Positions 1-10,911 are shown, counted from the first letter of the stretch. The stretch: 64,000 nt of DNA from Flaccisagitta enflata (GCA_965153355.1 OZ231126.1:66216001-66280000), one strand, 5' to 3'. The notes: generated from the letters alone by a model not told the origin. Numbers and translations: made by a program.

Positions 1-640
1 GTTTCTGACCCACTCTGAATTGATGCAGAGTAAAACTGCACAAATGTATTTACAGGTATTACTTTGTTTAAAAATATTGTCTTACAAACGTATCTTCAAT
101 AAAAGGAGTGTTTCAAAAGACTTATGAAATCAATTCTTACTTCTTTTATTTTAACTATTTTAACTAGTTAATTTGGTCTAGTTAACTACAGCCTTTTTCA
201 GAAACTTAACTAGTTAACTAACTAGTCATAGGAGAAATCTCAGAACACCGGTTGCTTAGGAGAAGGTCATATTCTCTTAGTCTTAGTGAGATCAGATTTT
301 TTTTTCAAAATCATTTTTTTCCTAATCAGAAAATAGAAAAGTTTCACACGCTTCAGGCTGATTAGAGAATGTTACGCTCCACTGGATTTATTTTGGAGGG
401 CACGCTCAGGCAAGTATTTTGACCAGCCAAAGCTGTAATCTAAAACAAAACAAAACAATTCCAAAGTGATGTTGATCATCTGAGATGTAAAGTTAACTAC
501 TTCGAGTCCTACCCATCAGCCAACCCATATGGACCATACAGTAAATATAAGTTTCTAATCCATGAGATTAGTATTGGTTGAAGTTAAACCTGCCCCCTTC
601 TCCCAGTTTCAGTCGCCCTCTACTGTAATGGTACCCTCAA
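1..640. other. AT-rich stretch with no recognised gene
   Basis: I see no exon, RNA gene or complete mobile element here. There are short self-similar runs of TTAACTAGTTAA type near 155-230. If the M13 gene on the minus strand continues leftward its next exon could lie here or beyond the window, but I could not find one. Confidence 0.4.
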
Positions 641-708
641 TTATTCATCAAAGACGTTCATTCACAGGGGACACATCGTTGGCATACTTGACCTACTTGG
701 CCTTGTTT
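640..708 (-). mobile_element. Family C element, 5' end only
   Basis: On the minus strand this begins AACAAGGCCAAGTAGGTC and continues into the sequence that opens other family C copies (58862, and the right end of 14065-14192). The hairpin end is missing. It lies head to head with the family B copy at 713, with the two AACAAGGC ends 4 bases apart. Confidence 0.55.
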
Positions 709-712
709 TTCA

Positions 713-1106
713 AACAAGGCCAACACCTATAAGTCGCGTGCGAGATTTACAGGGTAAGAAGGCCTTAGAATGACTTATAATGACTTAGAATGACTTAGAA
801 CGACTTAGAATGACTAAAAATGTCCAAAAAGGACTTAAAATGTCTAAAAAACCTAACGACCAAAAATGACTTAAAATAACTTAAAATGACTTTGAATAAC
901 TTAAAAATGACTTAGAATGACTCAAAATGACTTAGAATAACTATTAATGACTAAAAAAGACTTAAAATGACCTAAGAGTTGACGCTTTATTACAAAAAAA
1001 GTAAAGTGTGACGGACGGACGGACGGACGGACCGACGGACGGACGGACCGACGGACCGACGGACGGACCGACAAAGCGGGGTGTAGAGTCGCGTGCACGC
1101 GACTGA
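713..1106 (+). mobile_element. Family B element with AATGACTTAG minisatellite
   Basis: It starts AACAAGGCCAACACCTATAA, has tandem AATGACTTAG-type repeats (about 766-975), then AAAGTAAAGTGTGACGGACG and a GGACGGACCGAC array, then GGGGTGTAGAGTCGCGTGCACGCGACT. The 16-bp perfect palindrome GTCGCGTGCACGCGAC sits at the 3' end. A close copy lies at 53971-54377. There is no coding capacity, so it is non-autonomous. Confidence 0.8.
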
Positions 1107-1249
1107 AAATAGCATTTTACGCCGTTTGGTCGAAATATATCGGGAGAATTATTCATGTTGTCAATAATAGTGGTTCGTTTTTTTCTCTATGAAATCGGAA
1201 AAAAGTATCGCCCAGAAATAATGTTATTCCCGTTTTCAGTTGTCATTAC

Positions 1250-1412
1250 CGTCTCCACGATTTTCAATGAATCCTCCACAAGCAAATTTATAAAAGTCTT
1301 GGCAGGGATCCACACTTTGATTCATCGAGGCCGCCATGGACTGACCGTATGCCTTGAATGCTAAATCCTTATCATTTTCTGAAGTGAAGGCTGAGTCAGT
1401 GGCGGAAGTATC
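1250..1412 (-). CDS. Exon of a membrane M13 metallopeptidase (neprilysin/ECE-like)
   Basis: The minus strand reads 54 codons plus one base, between a CAG acceptor (exon starts at 1412, phase 0) and a GTAATG donor (exon ends at 1250, phase 1). The peptide ends SMNQSVDPCQDFYKFACGGF followed by IENRGD. DPCxDFYxFACGG is the hallmark near the start of the ectodomain in M13 zinc peptidases, where the cysteines form conserved disulfides and the sequence just follows the membrane anchor. The zinc site (HExxH) lies much later in the family and is not in this window. A TAG acceptor near 1369 is possible, but its phase does not match the transmembrane exon at 22636. M13 enzymes cleave extracellular peptides; the substrate here is unknown. 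The gene continues left of the window. Confidence 0.85.
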
Positions 1413-1477
1413 CTGTTTTGAAGTAACGAGTTAGAATGCTTTTGCTTAATAATTAGACCCATTTTTTCCCAAGACTT

Positions 1478-1675
1478 TTCTAGCTAGAAAACATAGTACA
1501 GCGCCATATTGTTGCAAAGTCCATCTGTAATCATGGTGTAAGAAGAAAAAAACAGTCTTCAAAAATTCTTGGCTTGATTCTTGAACGTCAAAATTGGCAA
1601 AAAGTATAGGAAAACTAAAATTTGAAAATGAAAATTTTTGATATCTGATTGCAGATTCAGCTTCCTCATGAAACA
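1478..1675. repeat. Dispersed repeat, inverted partner at 10962-11132
   Basis: The segment containing TAGCTAGAAAACATAGTACA and GCGCCATATTGTTGCAAAGT recurs in reverse orientation at 10962-11132, with the flanking TTGCCAAAA and CTTCAAAATTTTTGGC parts also kept. The pair is 9.4 kb apart. No coding potential is seen; an old non-autonomous element is likely. Confidence 0.7.
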
Positions 1676-1689
1676 AGCCCAAGAGGGCA

Positions 1690-2054
1690 ACAGTCGCGTG
1701 CGTCTGGAAATGACACGCAAAAGAGCAAAAACATGTTTTAATGTTAAGAATGTCAAAAATTGTTGAAAATTGTTAAAGAATGTTAAAATATGTTAAAAAA
1801 TGTAAGAAAATGTTAAAAAAGGTTAAAAAAATTCAAATATGTTAAAAGGTTAAAAAAGGTTAAAAAAGGTGAAATGTTAAAAAGTGTTACAAAATGTTAA
1901 AAAATATCAAAGAATATTAAAAAACATTAGGAATTGTCAAAAAATGTTAAAAGACTTTAAAAACTGTTACAAAATAATCAAAATCTTAAAAATGTTATCA
2001 AGATACCGACAGACCGACCGACAGCAAGGTCTAGCGTCGCGTGCACGCGACTAG
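1690..2054 (+). mobile_element. Family B-like element with TGTTAAAAA array
   Basis: It opens with AGTCGCGTGCGTCTGG, corresponding to the AAGTCGCGTGCG near the 5' end of family B but without AACAAGGC. A degenerate 9-11 bp TGTTAAAAA array runs from about 1736 to 1990. It ends GACCGACAGCAAGGTCTAGC and the palindrome GTCGCGTGCACGCGAC followed by TAG. Confidence 0.65.
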
Positions 2055-2128
2055 AAATAGGTACTCAAAATATGATTCTTTTTTTCAAATTTTGATGCGA
2101 ACATGATGAAAAATCTATTTTTAACTTA

Positions 2129-2640
2129 AACAAGGCCAACACCTATAAGTTGCGTGCGGTCATAGAGATAATCATTCATGTTTTCAAGACTTAGTTTGAA
2201 ACCAGACATAAACCAGACATAGACCAGACTTAAAGCAGAATCAAACAGGACTCAAACCAGACATAAACCAGACATAAACTAGGCTTAAACCAGACCTAAA
2301 CCAGACTTAAACCAGACTTAAACCAGACTTAAACCAGACTTAAACCAGACTTAAACCAGACTCAAACAAGACTTAAACTAGACATAAAGCAGACATAAAC
2401 CAGACTTAAACCAGTCTTAAACCAGACATGAACCAGGCTTAAACCAGACTTAAACTAGACTTAAACCAAACTTAAACCAGACTTAAACCAGACTTAAACC
2501 AGACTGAAACCAGACTTAAACCAGACTTAAACCAAACCTAAACCAGACTTAAACTGGATTTAAACCAGACTTGAACCAGACTTAAACCAGACTCAAACCA
2601 GACTCAAACCAGACTTAAACCAGACATAAATCCCGTCCCG
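2129..2640 (+). mobile_element. Family B 5' end with ACCAGACTTAA minisatellite
   Basis: It begins AACAAGGCCAACACCTATAA, then from about 2200 to 2632 holds roughly 35 tandem copies of a 12-base ACCAGACTTAAA unit with variants (ACCAGACATAAA, ACTAGACATAAA). The usual GGAC array and hairpin end are not seen; the element runs into unrelated DNA and then a family D copy. Confidence 0.7.
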
Positions 2641-2705
2641 CCTTGTTTAGTATTTGAAAGGCTTCCAGTAAAAATATCATAAGAATAAGAGCGCATTCTA
2701 TTCAT

Positions 2706-2900
2706 ACTTTTTGGGCAGCGGCCCCAAAGGGCCGATGTCCTATAGGACACAGGGGGGAATTTCCAGACGTCCGTCTGTCCGTCCTTCCGTCCTTCCGTCC
2801 TTCCGTCCTTCTGTCCATCCCCCCTGAGGCGGATCAACATATATGCTCTAAATGCTTAAGCATAGGGCCCCGCGCCTGAGGGCACCTCAGGGGGGCCCCG
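2706..2900 (-). mobile_element. Family D element, reverse orientation
   Basis: It contains GGGCAGCGGCCCCAAAGGGC, CGATGTCCTATAGGACACAG and GGGGAATTTCCAGACGTCCG, then CTTCCGTC repeats, GAGGCGGATCAAC and GCATAGGGCCCCGCGCC. These blocks recur in the same order in the family D copy at 5108-5640 on the other strand. Confidence 0.7.
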
Positions 2901-2954
2901 CGCTAGCAGCCCCCCTCCTGTGAAAAGGAAAGAAAGAAAAAGAAAGAGAAAAAA

Positions 2955-3119
2955 AACAAGGCCGGATACACGGCCACCAGTTGCGGACGGGTGGGCAGGG
3001 GCGGAAATGTGCGTTTTCCCACTTTTCGACTCGAGCGTGACGGACCAACCGACCAACCGACCAACCAACCGACCGACGGACGGACAAAGCCTCTTATAGA
3101 GTTGCGTGTCCGCAACTAA
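2955..3119 (+). mobile_element. Family A element (GGATACACGG subfamily)
   Basis: It starts AACAAGGCCGGATACACGGC and ends GCCTCTTATAGAGTTGCGTG followed by TCCGCAACTAA. Inside are a CGGGTGGGCAGGGGCGG block and an ACCAACCGACC array. Size about 165 bp, no coding capacity. Confidence 0.8.
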
Positions 3120-3284
3120 AAAGAAAAAAGAAAGAAGAAAGAAAGATCGAATGAAAGGAAAAGAAAGAAAGAAAAGGAAGAATAAACGAAAAACAGAAAA
3201 GAAAGGAAAAAGACAACAAATATTTTTGCTGAAACAAGACAAAAAGCCAGCTTAAGAGGAACAAGGCCAGATACACAGCTACCC

Positions 3285-4020
3285 TTTGGGTGCTTCACAT
3301 AGCAAAAGTTGCCAATTTCTTTTCATCCTCTTGACCTAATGTGGAGTAGTCAATTTTAGGACCCTTACCATTTTTCTTTTATAAAAAATTGTTTATCTTC
3401 CGTTTTTTAGAAAATTGTTTTTGAGAGCCTAATTTGTATGTTGCAGTAAGATTAAAAAATATTCTGATCTTTTTAGTCGCGTGCTACGCGACTCTACACC
3501 CCGCTTTGTCCGTCCGTCCGTCCGTCGGTCCGTCGGTCCGTCGGTCCGTCGGTCCGTCGGTCCGTCACACTTTACTTTTTCTGGGTTTTTGAGGTTTTTG
3601 GCCTCACTGCTCCTGCTCAAATGATAGAGTGACCTCAATCATGGCCCCTGCCCACCCGCACGTGACTGGGGTAGCCGTGTATCCGGCCTTGTTTGAATAA
3701 GCTTCTACAAATTTCTGCTCTTTAAAAAATTGTTAATCTGCTTTTTCACAAGCTCTTTCATAACTTATGCTGTGATATTTTAATTCATTTTTTATAAAAA
3801 TTATGATTTTCTAAAACTAACAATTGTTCCTTTTGTAACAAGACTACACAGGATTTTGCTGAATTCTGGGAAATCTGAGGAAACTTTAAGGCCAAAATAA
3901 AAATGGAAGATGAAGGAATTTTGAAAAAAAGAAAACGGTCATTTTCATGATTTCTTTCACTCCATATTGGGTTAGCGGGACGAGAAGAAAATCAAATTTT
4001 TTGCTATGCGAAGCACCCAA
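3285..4020. mobile_element. Foldback element with 8-bp target duplication
   Basis: The left end is TTTGGGTGCTTCACATAGCA and the right end is its near inverse, TGCTATGCGAAGCACCCAA. The target sequence AGCTACCC is present on both sides (3277-3284 and 4021-4028). Similarity of the arms continues inward past ATGTGGAGT. Eight-base duplications are typical of hAT transposons, but no transposase is present. A family A copy (3473-3693) is inserted inside. Confidence 0.75.
3473..3693 (-). mobile_element. Complete family A element
   Basis: Reading on the plus strand it goes TTAGTCGCGTGCTACGCGAC, TCTACACCCCGCTTTGTCC, a GTCCGTCGGTCC array, CACACTTTACTTTTTCTGGG, GCCCCTGCCCACCCGCACG and GTATCCGGCCTTGTTT. 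This is the standard full-length form of about 220 bp, seen again at 7903, 36206 and 36792. Confidence 0.85.
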
Positions 4021-4212
4021 AGCTACCCTAGTTGCGTGCGAGTGGGCAGAAGCAGTACTGGAGAAGGTCTTTAGGGCATCTGGGCAGGAGCCTTATGCTC
4101 TAAAAGCTCAAAAACGCTGAAAATGTTGAAAGGGGACCGACCGACCAACCAACCAACCAACTGACCAATGGACCGACATAGCGAGGTGTAGAGTGGCATA
4201 TCACGAGACTAA

Positions 4213-5107
4213 AAAAAGAAGATGGAAGGTCCGAAGTGAGAGAAAGGCAGCGATGAAGGTAATGTAGGCAGGAAACCAAGAAGGGAAGGAAAACAAAGGA
4301 GTGTTCTGATAAAAACTTGTTCAGTACAAAAAGGAAGGAACAAAGGAAAAAAGAAAGCGGGAAAGAAGGAAGGTTATAGAGAAAGCAGAAAGGATAGGTA
4401 GTAAAAAAAAGTAGCCAAAGACTTTTTTTCCATGACAAAAAAAAAACAGAAATAAAAAAACAAATTTAACAAAAAGTTGGAGCGGTCCAAAAATTTTTTG
4501 CATGTCATTTCTAAACTAAGAAAGCTACAGAAACCAGTTTGCATCCATGTAGATTTTTTTAATTTGGATCAATATGATTTCTTTTTAAATCTATAGCTTA
4601 TCTAGAAGCTGTGAGTTTCTAAGAAGAAGCTGCATTTCATTTTTTAATCTTTTTTGCCAGTTATCTTTTCTGCCAGTTTCAAACAGTTGGAGCTAGACAG
4701 GAACTAGATTGGGCTAATCTTGAAAATTTTATGAAGTAGCTTATTACAAAGTTTCTCTAAAAGCTAAGATATCCTTTTTTCAAAGAAATTTGGTTCTTTG
4801 GGGTTTAGTATAGTTAATAATATTAGGCCTGATATGCGTGACCTAAGGTTTGAGGCTACTGCTAAAAAAAACAGGTTATGACTTGTAAAAGAAATAGAGA
4901 TAGAAAATGCATGGAAAAAAGAAGAGAAATTGTAAAGAAAGCAAGGATGAGAGAGAATAAAACAGGGGATGAATTGATCTGAAATTCATATGCGTATTTA
5001 GCAGGAAAGTTTGGTTGGAGAAATTTTGTTCGCAGAAGAAGCAAAAAAAAATGAAGAGCCCTAAGTGCGGGGGGGGGGGGGGGGGGTAAGAGGCCCCCGC
5101 GCCCTTG
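4213..5107. other. No gene recognised; purine-rich and AT-rich DNA
   Basis: The first 230 bases are rich in GGAAGGAAAG-type purine repeats. The rest is AT-rich without an exon I can support. A (G)18 run lies at 5069-5086, next to the start of a family D element. Confidence 0.4.
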
Positions 5108-5642
5108 GTTAAGCATAGGGTCCCGCACCTTGTTGATCCGCCTCAGGTCCCCCCCCCGATTGGCCATCGAGGCCTCATATCCTCACTCTCAGGCCTGATT
5201 TAGGCCCTCTAAGCCCTCAAATTAGCCCTCCAGGCCTCAATTCAGCTCTCCAGGCCTCAAATCAGCTCTCCAGGCCTCAAATCAGCTCTCAAGGCATCAA
5301 ATCAGCTCTCCAGGCCTCAAGTCCGCTCTCCAGACCTCAAATCAGCATTTCAGGCCCCAAATCAGCCCTCCAGGCCTCAAATCTGCCCCCAAGGCCTAAG
5401 GCCTGCCCCCAGACCTCAAATCTAATCTTCAGGCATAAATCTTCTACCAGCCCTCAAACCCTGCCTCAATTACCTCTTAGGCCTGCTATATTCCCCCTCA
5501 GGATGTCTGGAAATTCCCCCCTGTGTCCTACAGGACATCGGCCCTTTGGGGCCGCTGCCCTGCTCTCACTCCACTACTTCTCTTGATCACCCCAAGCAGG
5601 GCATCGGCTACCGCTGACCATGTGCGATCCTTGGATGACTAG
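5108..5642 (+). mobile_element. Family D element with 19-bp CAGGCCTCAAATCAG array
   Basis: The order is: GCATAGGGTCCCGCACC, TTGATCCGCCTCAGG, about 16 tandem units of CTCCAGGCCTCAAATCAGC type (5190-5480), CTCAGGATGTCTGGAAATTC, TCCTACAGGACATCGGCCC, TTTGGGGCCGCTGCCC, then GCGATCCTTGGATGACTAGT near 5642. It is the most complete family D copy here and has no coding capacity. Confidence 0.75.
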
Positions 5643-5735
5643 TTAGTCACGTGCACGTGACCCTACATCCCGCTTTGTCGGTCCGTAGGTCTGTCGGTTG
5701 GTCGTTTGGTCGGACGGTCCCCTCTTTGGGCAGCG
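5643..5735 (-). mobile_element. Family A hairpin end, truncated
   Basis: TTAGTCACGTGCACGTGACC, CTACATCCCGCTTTGTCGG and a GGTCGTTTGGTCGG array are recognisable; the GGCCTTGTT end is missing. It follows directly on the family D copy. Confidence 0.6.
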
Positions 5736-5744
5736 GCTCCGAAG

Positions 5745-6130
5745 GGGTCAATGATCTATGCTTTCACACATATGAGGAATTTTTTCCTCCTTCTCCTCCT
5801 CCTCCTCCTCCTCCTTCTTATCCGTACCCCCCCTTCCCCCAGCCTCCAGGCCCATCTCTCAGCCTGGAGGCCCATATCCCAGCCTGGAGGCCCAAATTCC
5901 AGTCTTGAGGCACAAATCCCACCCTCAAGGCCCAAATCCCAATCCCAAGGCCCAGATTCCACTCTCTAGGGATTTGGGCCTCAAGACTGAGATTTGGGCC
6001 TCGAGGCTGGGATATGGGCCTCCAGGCTGAGATATGGGCCTGGAGGCTGGGGGAGGAGTGGGAGGGAGGAGGAGGAGGAGGAGGAGGAAGGAGGAGAAAA
6101 TTCCCATATGTGTGAGCATAGGTCATCCTT
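5745..6130. repeat. Palindrome with GGAGG and CCTCC arms
   Basis: The left part (ATGATCTATGCTTTCACACA, ATGAGGAATTTTTTCCTCC, CTCCTCCTCC, GCCTGGAGGCCCATATCCC) is repeated in reverse on the right (GGGATATGGGCCTCCAGG, GGAGGAGGAGG, AAAATTCCCATATGTGTGAG, CATAGGTCAT). The centre is near 5965. Outer and inner blocks both pair, so this is a foldback rather than chance low complexity. Confidence 0.7.
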
Positions 6131-6711
6131 GGACGCTGCCCTGTAGCCGGCAAGGTACCTAACATGCCGTAAGAATTAATTTTTTTCTTGTTTCACACAA
6201 ATTCATGTCAAACTAAGAAGAATCTGCTGTCAAATCAATTCTTACGGCCTAGGAAGATAGCTAAAATTAATTTTAGTAATAAGAAAAATTATTAAAAACA
6301 GATTGCAATGGAAATCGTTACAGAAGAGGGAGAGGAAACATTTTTTTGTTCTTAACAAAACGTAGCAAAGGATAACTCATCTATGTTTCACTTCATTCTC
6401 AACTGCACCATGACACACAAAAATCAGGTTGCGCTAGTAATCAAAGATTACAAATTGATCGAAGAATTTCTTGATAGTGACTTTTTCTGACCATAAAAAG
6501 ATCAAAAATCAAAACTAAGTGCTAGAATTTGTTCCAAAGAAAAAAGTCATACCCTAAAAGAGCTCTTTACACATTATCAGCCTCCTTCCTCCTCTGGCTG
6601 CCCTGCTCCCCCCTCAACTTCAACCACAACCTACTTAAGCAGGGCACGGGTTCCGCTGACCATCTAACGCTTTTGAGACTATTACTCTTTTGTCTCCTTA
6701 AAGCTTATTTT
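6131..6711. other. No gene; small palindrome and family D fragment
   Basis: GCCGTAAGAATT at 6164 pairs with AATTCTTACGGC near 6235-6248, forming a short inverted repeat. About 6597-6670 resembles the 3' part of family D (CTGCCCTGCTCCC...GCAGGGCACGGGTTCCGCTGACC). Nothing else is recognised. Confidence 0.45.
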
Positions 6712-7190
6712 ACATCACTTTACATCATTGACATCATTTACATCATTTTACATCATCTTACATCATTTTGTATCATTTACATCATTCTACATCATTTTAC
6801 ATCATTTACATCATCTTATATCACTTTACATCATATTACATCATATTACATCATTTACATCATTTACATCATTTTACATCATTTTCATCATTTACATTAT
6901 TTTATATCATTTTACATCATTTTACATCATATTACATCATTTACATCATTTTACATCATATTACATAATTTACATCATATTACATCATTCTCCATCACTT
7001 TTCATCATTTTACATCATTTTACATCATTTTCATCATTTTACATCATTCTACATCATTTTACATCATTTTACATCATTTCATATCATTCAACATCATTTT
7101 ACATCATTTTACTACATTTACATTATATTACATCGTTTTACATTATTTTATATCATTTTACATCTCTTTACATCATTTACATCACACCCT
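6712..7190. repeat. ACATCATTTT minisatellite, array 1
   Basis: About 45 units of 9-12 bases (ACATCATTTT, ACATCATTT, ATATCATTTT). The long open frames it creates are artefacts of the stop-free repeat. The last 145 bases (7041-7185) are almost identical to the start of array 2 (8146-8290). Confidence 0.9.
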
Positions 7191-7564
7191 GATTTTATTC
7201 TTTGTATGTTGGGAATTACAATGCTCTACGATCATTTCTTGCCTGTTCTCCAGAATTTTCGTTTATGGTCTTATGAACGGGCATATCGCTAGTTTCTTCA
7301 CTGAGTTTTTAGGGCTGGATTGATATTTAAGCTGAAACGTCATTCTCTTCTATGGCACAACCAGTCCTTCCTTTGGTGGTGATCGATTATGTTACGTCAG
7401 TCCCTTTGTCACTCATTTGCAAACCTAGAAGTGTATTTTTTAGGTGCCCCTACGTAAGTCTCTAACCCCTCATACATGTCCATTGGTTGTCCGGTCAATC
7501 AGTCAATAGGTAGTAGGTTGGTCCATCACGAAAACGTTTCACAATCCACGTGGCATGATTTGTT

Positions 7565-7880
7565 TGTAAACTTGATCATCCTTTCATTCATTCATTCATT
7601 CATTTATTTATCCAGAGAAATAAGAACGAAAAATGTAGGAAACCGACACGTGTTTCTGCTTTAATAGCATCATCAGGGTATGAAAAAAGACAGACTACAA
7701 GGTCTTACAAAGGCACAAAATTCAAAAAGATGCAAAAAAGCGGGGAAAATAACGGTTGAATTTATTTACTCATTCATTCATTCATTCATTCATTCACACA
7801 TTCATCCATTCACTCATTCATTCATTTATTCATTCATTCATTTTTTCTATCATCCATTCATTCATAGAATCGTTTATTCA
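7565..7880. repeat. (ATTC)n tetranucleotide arrays
   Basis: ATTC repeats occur at 7579-7606 and 7766-7865, separated by about 160 bases of unique sequence. The same tetramer forms the arrays at 17198 and 50790. Confidence 0.8.
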
Positions 7881-7902
7881 TTAGAAACGTTCATAAAATG
7901 AA

Positions 7903-8114
7903 AACAAGGCCGGATACACAGCTACCTAAGTCGCGTGCGGGTGGGCAGGGGCCCTATTTGTGGTCACTTGATCACTTGGGCAGGAGCAGTGAGGCCAAAG
8001 ACCGCAAAATCCAAAAAAAGTAAAGTGTGACAGACGGACCAACGGACGGACCGACGGACGGACAGACCAACGGTCTGACAAAGCGGGGTGTAGAGTCGCG
8101 TAGCACGCGACTAA
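7903..8114 (+). mobile_element. Complete family A element
   Basis: It runs from AACAAGGCCGGATACACAGC to GTAGAGTCGCGTAGCACGCG then ACTAA. Internal blocks are GGTGGGCAGGGGCCC, GGTCACTTGATCACTTGGGC, CAAAAAAAGTAAAGTGTGAC and a GGACGGACCGAC array. It separates the two ATTC/ACATCATTTT repeat tracts. Confidence 0.85.
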
Positions 8115-8141
8115 AATGGTTATCAAGAAAAAAAGATTTGA

Positions 8142-9480
8142 TTTTACATCATTCTACATCATTTTACATCATTTTACATCATTTCATATCATTCAACATT
8201 ATTTTACATCATTTTACTACATTTACATTATATTACATCGTTTTACATTATCTTATATCATTTTACATCTCTTTACATCATTTACATCAATTCATATCAT
8301 TTCTTATCATTTTACATCATTTTACATCATTTACATCATTTCACTTCATTTCACATCATTTTACATCATTTCAAATCATTTACATCATTTTACATCATTT
8401 TACATTATTTCACATCAGCAACATCATTTTACATCATTTTACATCATTTTATATCATTTTTAATCAGAATACATCATTCACATTATTTTACATCATTTTC
8501 ATCATTTTCATCATTTTCATCGTTTTACATCATTTTACATTATTTTCATCATTTTACATCTTTTTACATCATTTAACATCATTTTACATCATTTTACTAC
8601 ATTTACATTATATTACATCATTTTACATTACTTTATATCCTTTTACATCATTTTATATCATTTTGCATCATTTACAGCATTTCACTTCATTTCACATCAT
8701 TTTACATCATTTTAAATCATCTACATCATCTTACATCATTTTGCATCATTTTACATCAGCAACATCGATTTACATCATTTTACATCATTTTATATCATTT
8801 ACATTATTTCAAATCATTCTACATCATTTGCATCACTTTACATCATTTGCATCATTTTACATCATTTCACATCATTTTACATCAAATTACATCCTCTACA
8901 TCATTTTACATCATTTTACATCATTTTACATCATTTACATCATTTTACATCATTTACATCATCTACATCATTTTACATCATTTTACATCATTTTACATCA
9001 TTTACATCATTTTACATCATTTACATCATTTACATCATTTACATCATTTTACTTCATTTTACAACATTTACCATCATTTACATCATTTTAAATCATTTTG
9101 CAAAATTTTACATCATTTTGCAAAATTTTACATCATTTTGTATCATTTCACATCATTTTACATCATTTACATCATTCTACATCATTTCACATCATTTTAC
9201 ATCATTTTACTTCATTTTACATCATTTCACATCATTTTACATCATTTTACATCATTTACATGATTTTACATGATTTCATATCATTTTATATCGTTTTACA
9301 ACATTTACATGATTTTACATCATTTTTCATCATTTACATCATTTCACAACATTTTACATCATTCACATCATTTTACATCATTTTATATCATTTTACATAA
9401 TTTTCCATCATTTACCCTCATTTTCCATCATTTTACATCATTTTTAGTTATTTTTAGTCATTTTATTCACATATGTAATT
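8142..9480. repeat. ACATCATTTT minisatellite, array 2
   Basis: More than 110 units of 9-12 bases over 1.3 kb. Higher-order structure is visible: the block containing ATTTTACTACATTTACATTA occurs at 7100, 8208 and 8590. From about 9460 it grades into AAGTCATTTT-type repeats that continue to about 9895. Confidence 0.9.
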
Positions 9481-9905
9481 TACTTCACTTTTGTCATTTG
9501 AAGTTGTTTTAATTCATTCAAAGCCATATTTGGACATTTCAAGTCATCAAAAGTCATATTACATCATTTTTTGTCATTCTTTGTCATTTATGTTGTTCCA
9601 TTCATTTAGATATTCATTCATAAAGTCATGTATGTTCATTTTAGTCATTTAGGTCATTTTTAATAGATTTGGTCCATTTCAAGTTATCTTAAGTCATCTT
9701 AAGACATTTAGGTCATTTTATGTCATTTTAAGTCATTTTAGGTCATTTAGGTCATCTAACTTATTTTAAGTAGTGTTTATTCATTTCAAGTCAATAAGGT
9801 CCTTTTTAGTCATTTTTTTTTTCATTTTAGGTCATTTTAAGTCATTTCAGGTCACCTAGGCCATTTACAGTCATTTGAATTGAAGACATTTGACATTTTT
9901 CATGA

Positions 9906-10528
9906 CACCATCCGTTCAAACTACCGCCAGGTGGTTTTGAGGAGTACTCTGGATTTTCTGCTTGTTTACACTCAGGATGGACTTCCTGAACTAAGATCCA
10001 GCTTCAAAGAAATCTTTCTTGTGGCGCTTTTTGAGAAAAATCCAAAATAGACAATTTTTTATCTTACTCTGCGCTTAAAATTTATTGGGTTACTAGAAAG
10101 TTTTTTTAAATAGCATATTTGAATTCCTGATAAATTTCCTTTCATTTGATAGGTCACACAGTATATTTTCATAAAGAAATGAAAAAATTTTTCTTAAGCC
10201 ACCGTTTTGTTATGCAATGTTTTGCAACGGTAGCTAAAAAACTGAAAATTTTATTCTATTTCAAGAATCTACAGTGTCACCTATCAAACGAAAGGAAATT
10301 TCATCAGGAATTCAATTCTGTTATCTAAAGATATTTTCTATTAGCTCTGTAAATTCTGAATGCAGAATATGATGAAATATTATCAATTTTTGACTTTTTT
10401 CAAAAGGCGCCACAAAAAGGATTTCTTTGAAGCTGGATCCTAGTTCAAGAAGTCCATCCAGAATTAAAACAAGCAAAAAATCCAGAGTACTACTCAAAAC
10501 CACCTGGCGGTAGTTTGAATGGATGGTG
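9906..10528. mobile_element. Palindromic element with ATGA duplication
   Basis: The ends are CACCATCCGTTCAAACTACC and its near inverse; inner blocks (GCCAGGTGGTTTTGAG, ACTCTGGATTTT) also pair, and the whole 623 bp folds back around 10215. ATGA flanks both sides (9902-9905 and 10529-10532). It is inserted in the CATTTAAGTCAT-type repeat tract. There is no transposase. Confidence 0.75.
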
Positions 10529-10559
10529 ATGACATTTTTCATTTAAAGACATTTAAAGT

Positions 10560-10911
10560 CATCAAGAATTTTAGGGAATTAGCAATGAAATTCCTGGGAA
10601 TTCAAAGGAATAAGTAATTCCCGGGAATTTATATCACAGGAACAAAGGGATAATTGCGTTGTGTGGAATTGGTGGGTTTCAAGGCTAAAATTGAAACTGG
10701 TGGGTTTCAAGGTTTGAAATGAAACTAGTGGCTTGAATTGAAACTAGTGGCTTGAATTGAAACTGCTGGTTGCCAAAACTGGTGGGCATGAATATAAACT
10801 GGTGGGCTTGGATTGAAACTGGTGGGTTTCAAGGCTATAATTGAAACTGAAGGAGTCAGGTCAATAGAAATATTCATGTCCCGCACGCGACTTATAGGTG
10901 TTGGCCTTGTT
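10560..10911 (-). mobile_element. Family B variant with GGTGGGTTTCAAGG array
   Basis: The right end reads CCCGCACGCGACTTATAGGT then GTTGGCCTTGTT, the inverse of the family B start. Inside (10665-10860) is a tandem repeat of about 28 bases, GAAACTGGTGGGTTTCAAGG type, instead of the usual AATGACTTAG units. The hairpin end is not recognisable. Confidence 0.65.

Larger units (their letters stand above)
3260..4212 (+). mobile_element. Family A element split by a nested foldback
   Basis: The 5' end (AACAAGGCCAGATACACAGC) is at 3260 and the 3' end (GGTGTAGAGTGGCATATCAC then GAGACTAAAA) is at 4212. The two halves are separated by a terminal-inverted-repeat element at 3285-4020, which duplicated AGCTACCC. 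Removing the insert restores a normal family A of about 210 bp. Confidence 0.8.

Noticed and set aside
713-1106. Family B as a canonical Helitron
   Set aside because: The hairpin and CTRR-like end fit, but the 5' end is AACAAGGC rather than TC and insertion is in T runs rather than between A and T. A Helentron-like origin is only suggested.
8027-9091. Open frame of 354 codons rich in S, F, H and I
   Set aside because: It is the translation of the stop-free ACATCATTTT minisatellite, with no start context, splice signals or protein-like composition.
6712-9480. Possible CRISPR-like array because of regular short repeats
   Set aside because: Units are 9-12 bases without unique spacers, and the context is eukaryotic.
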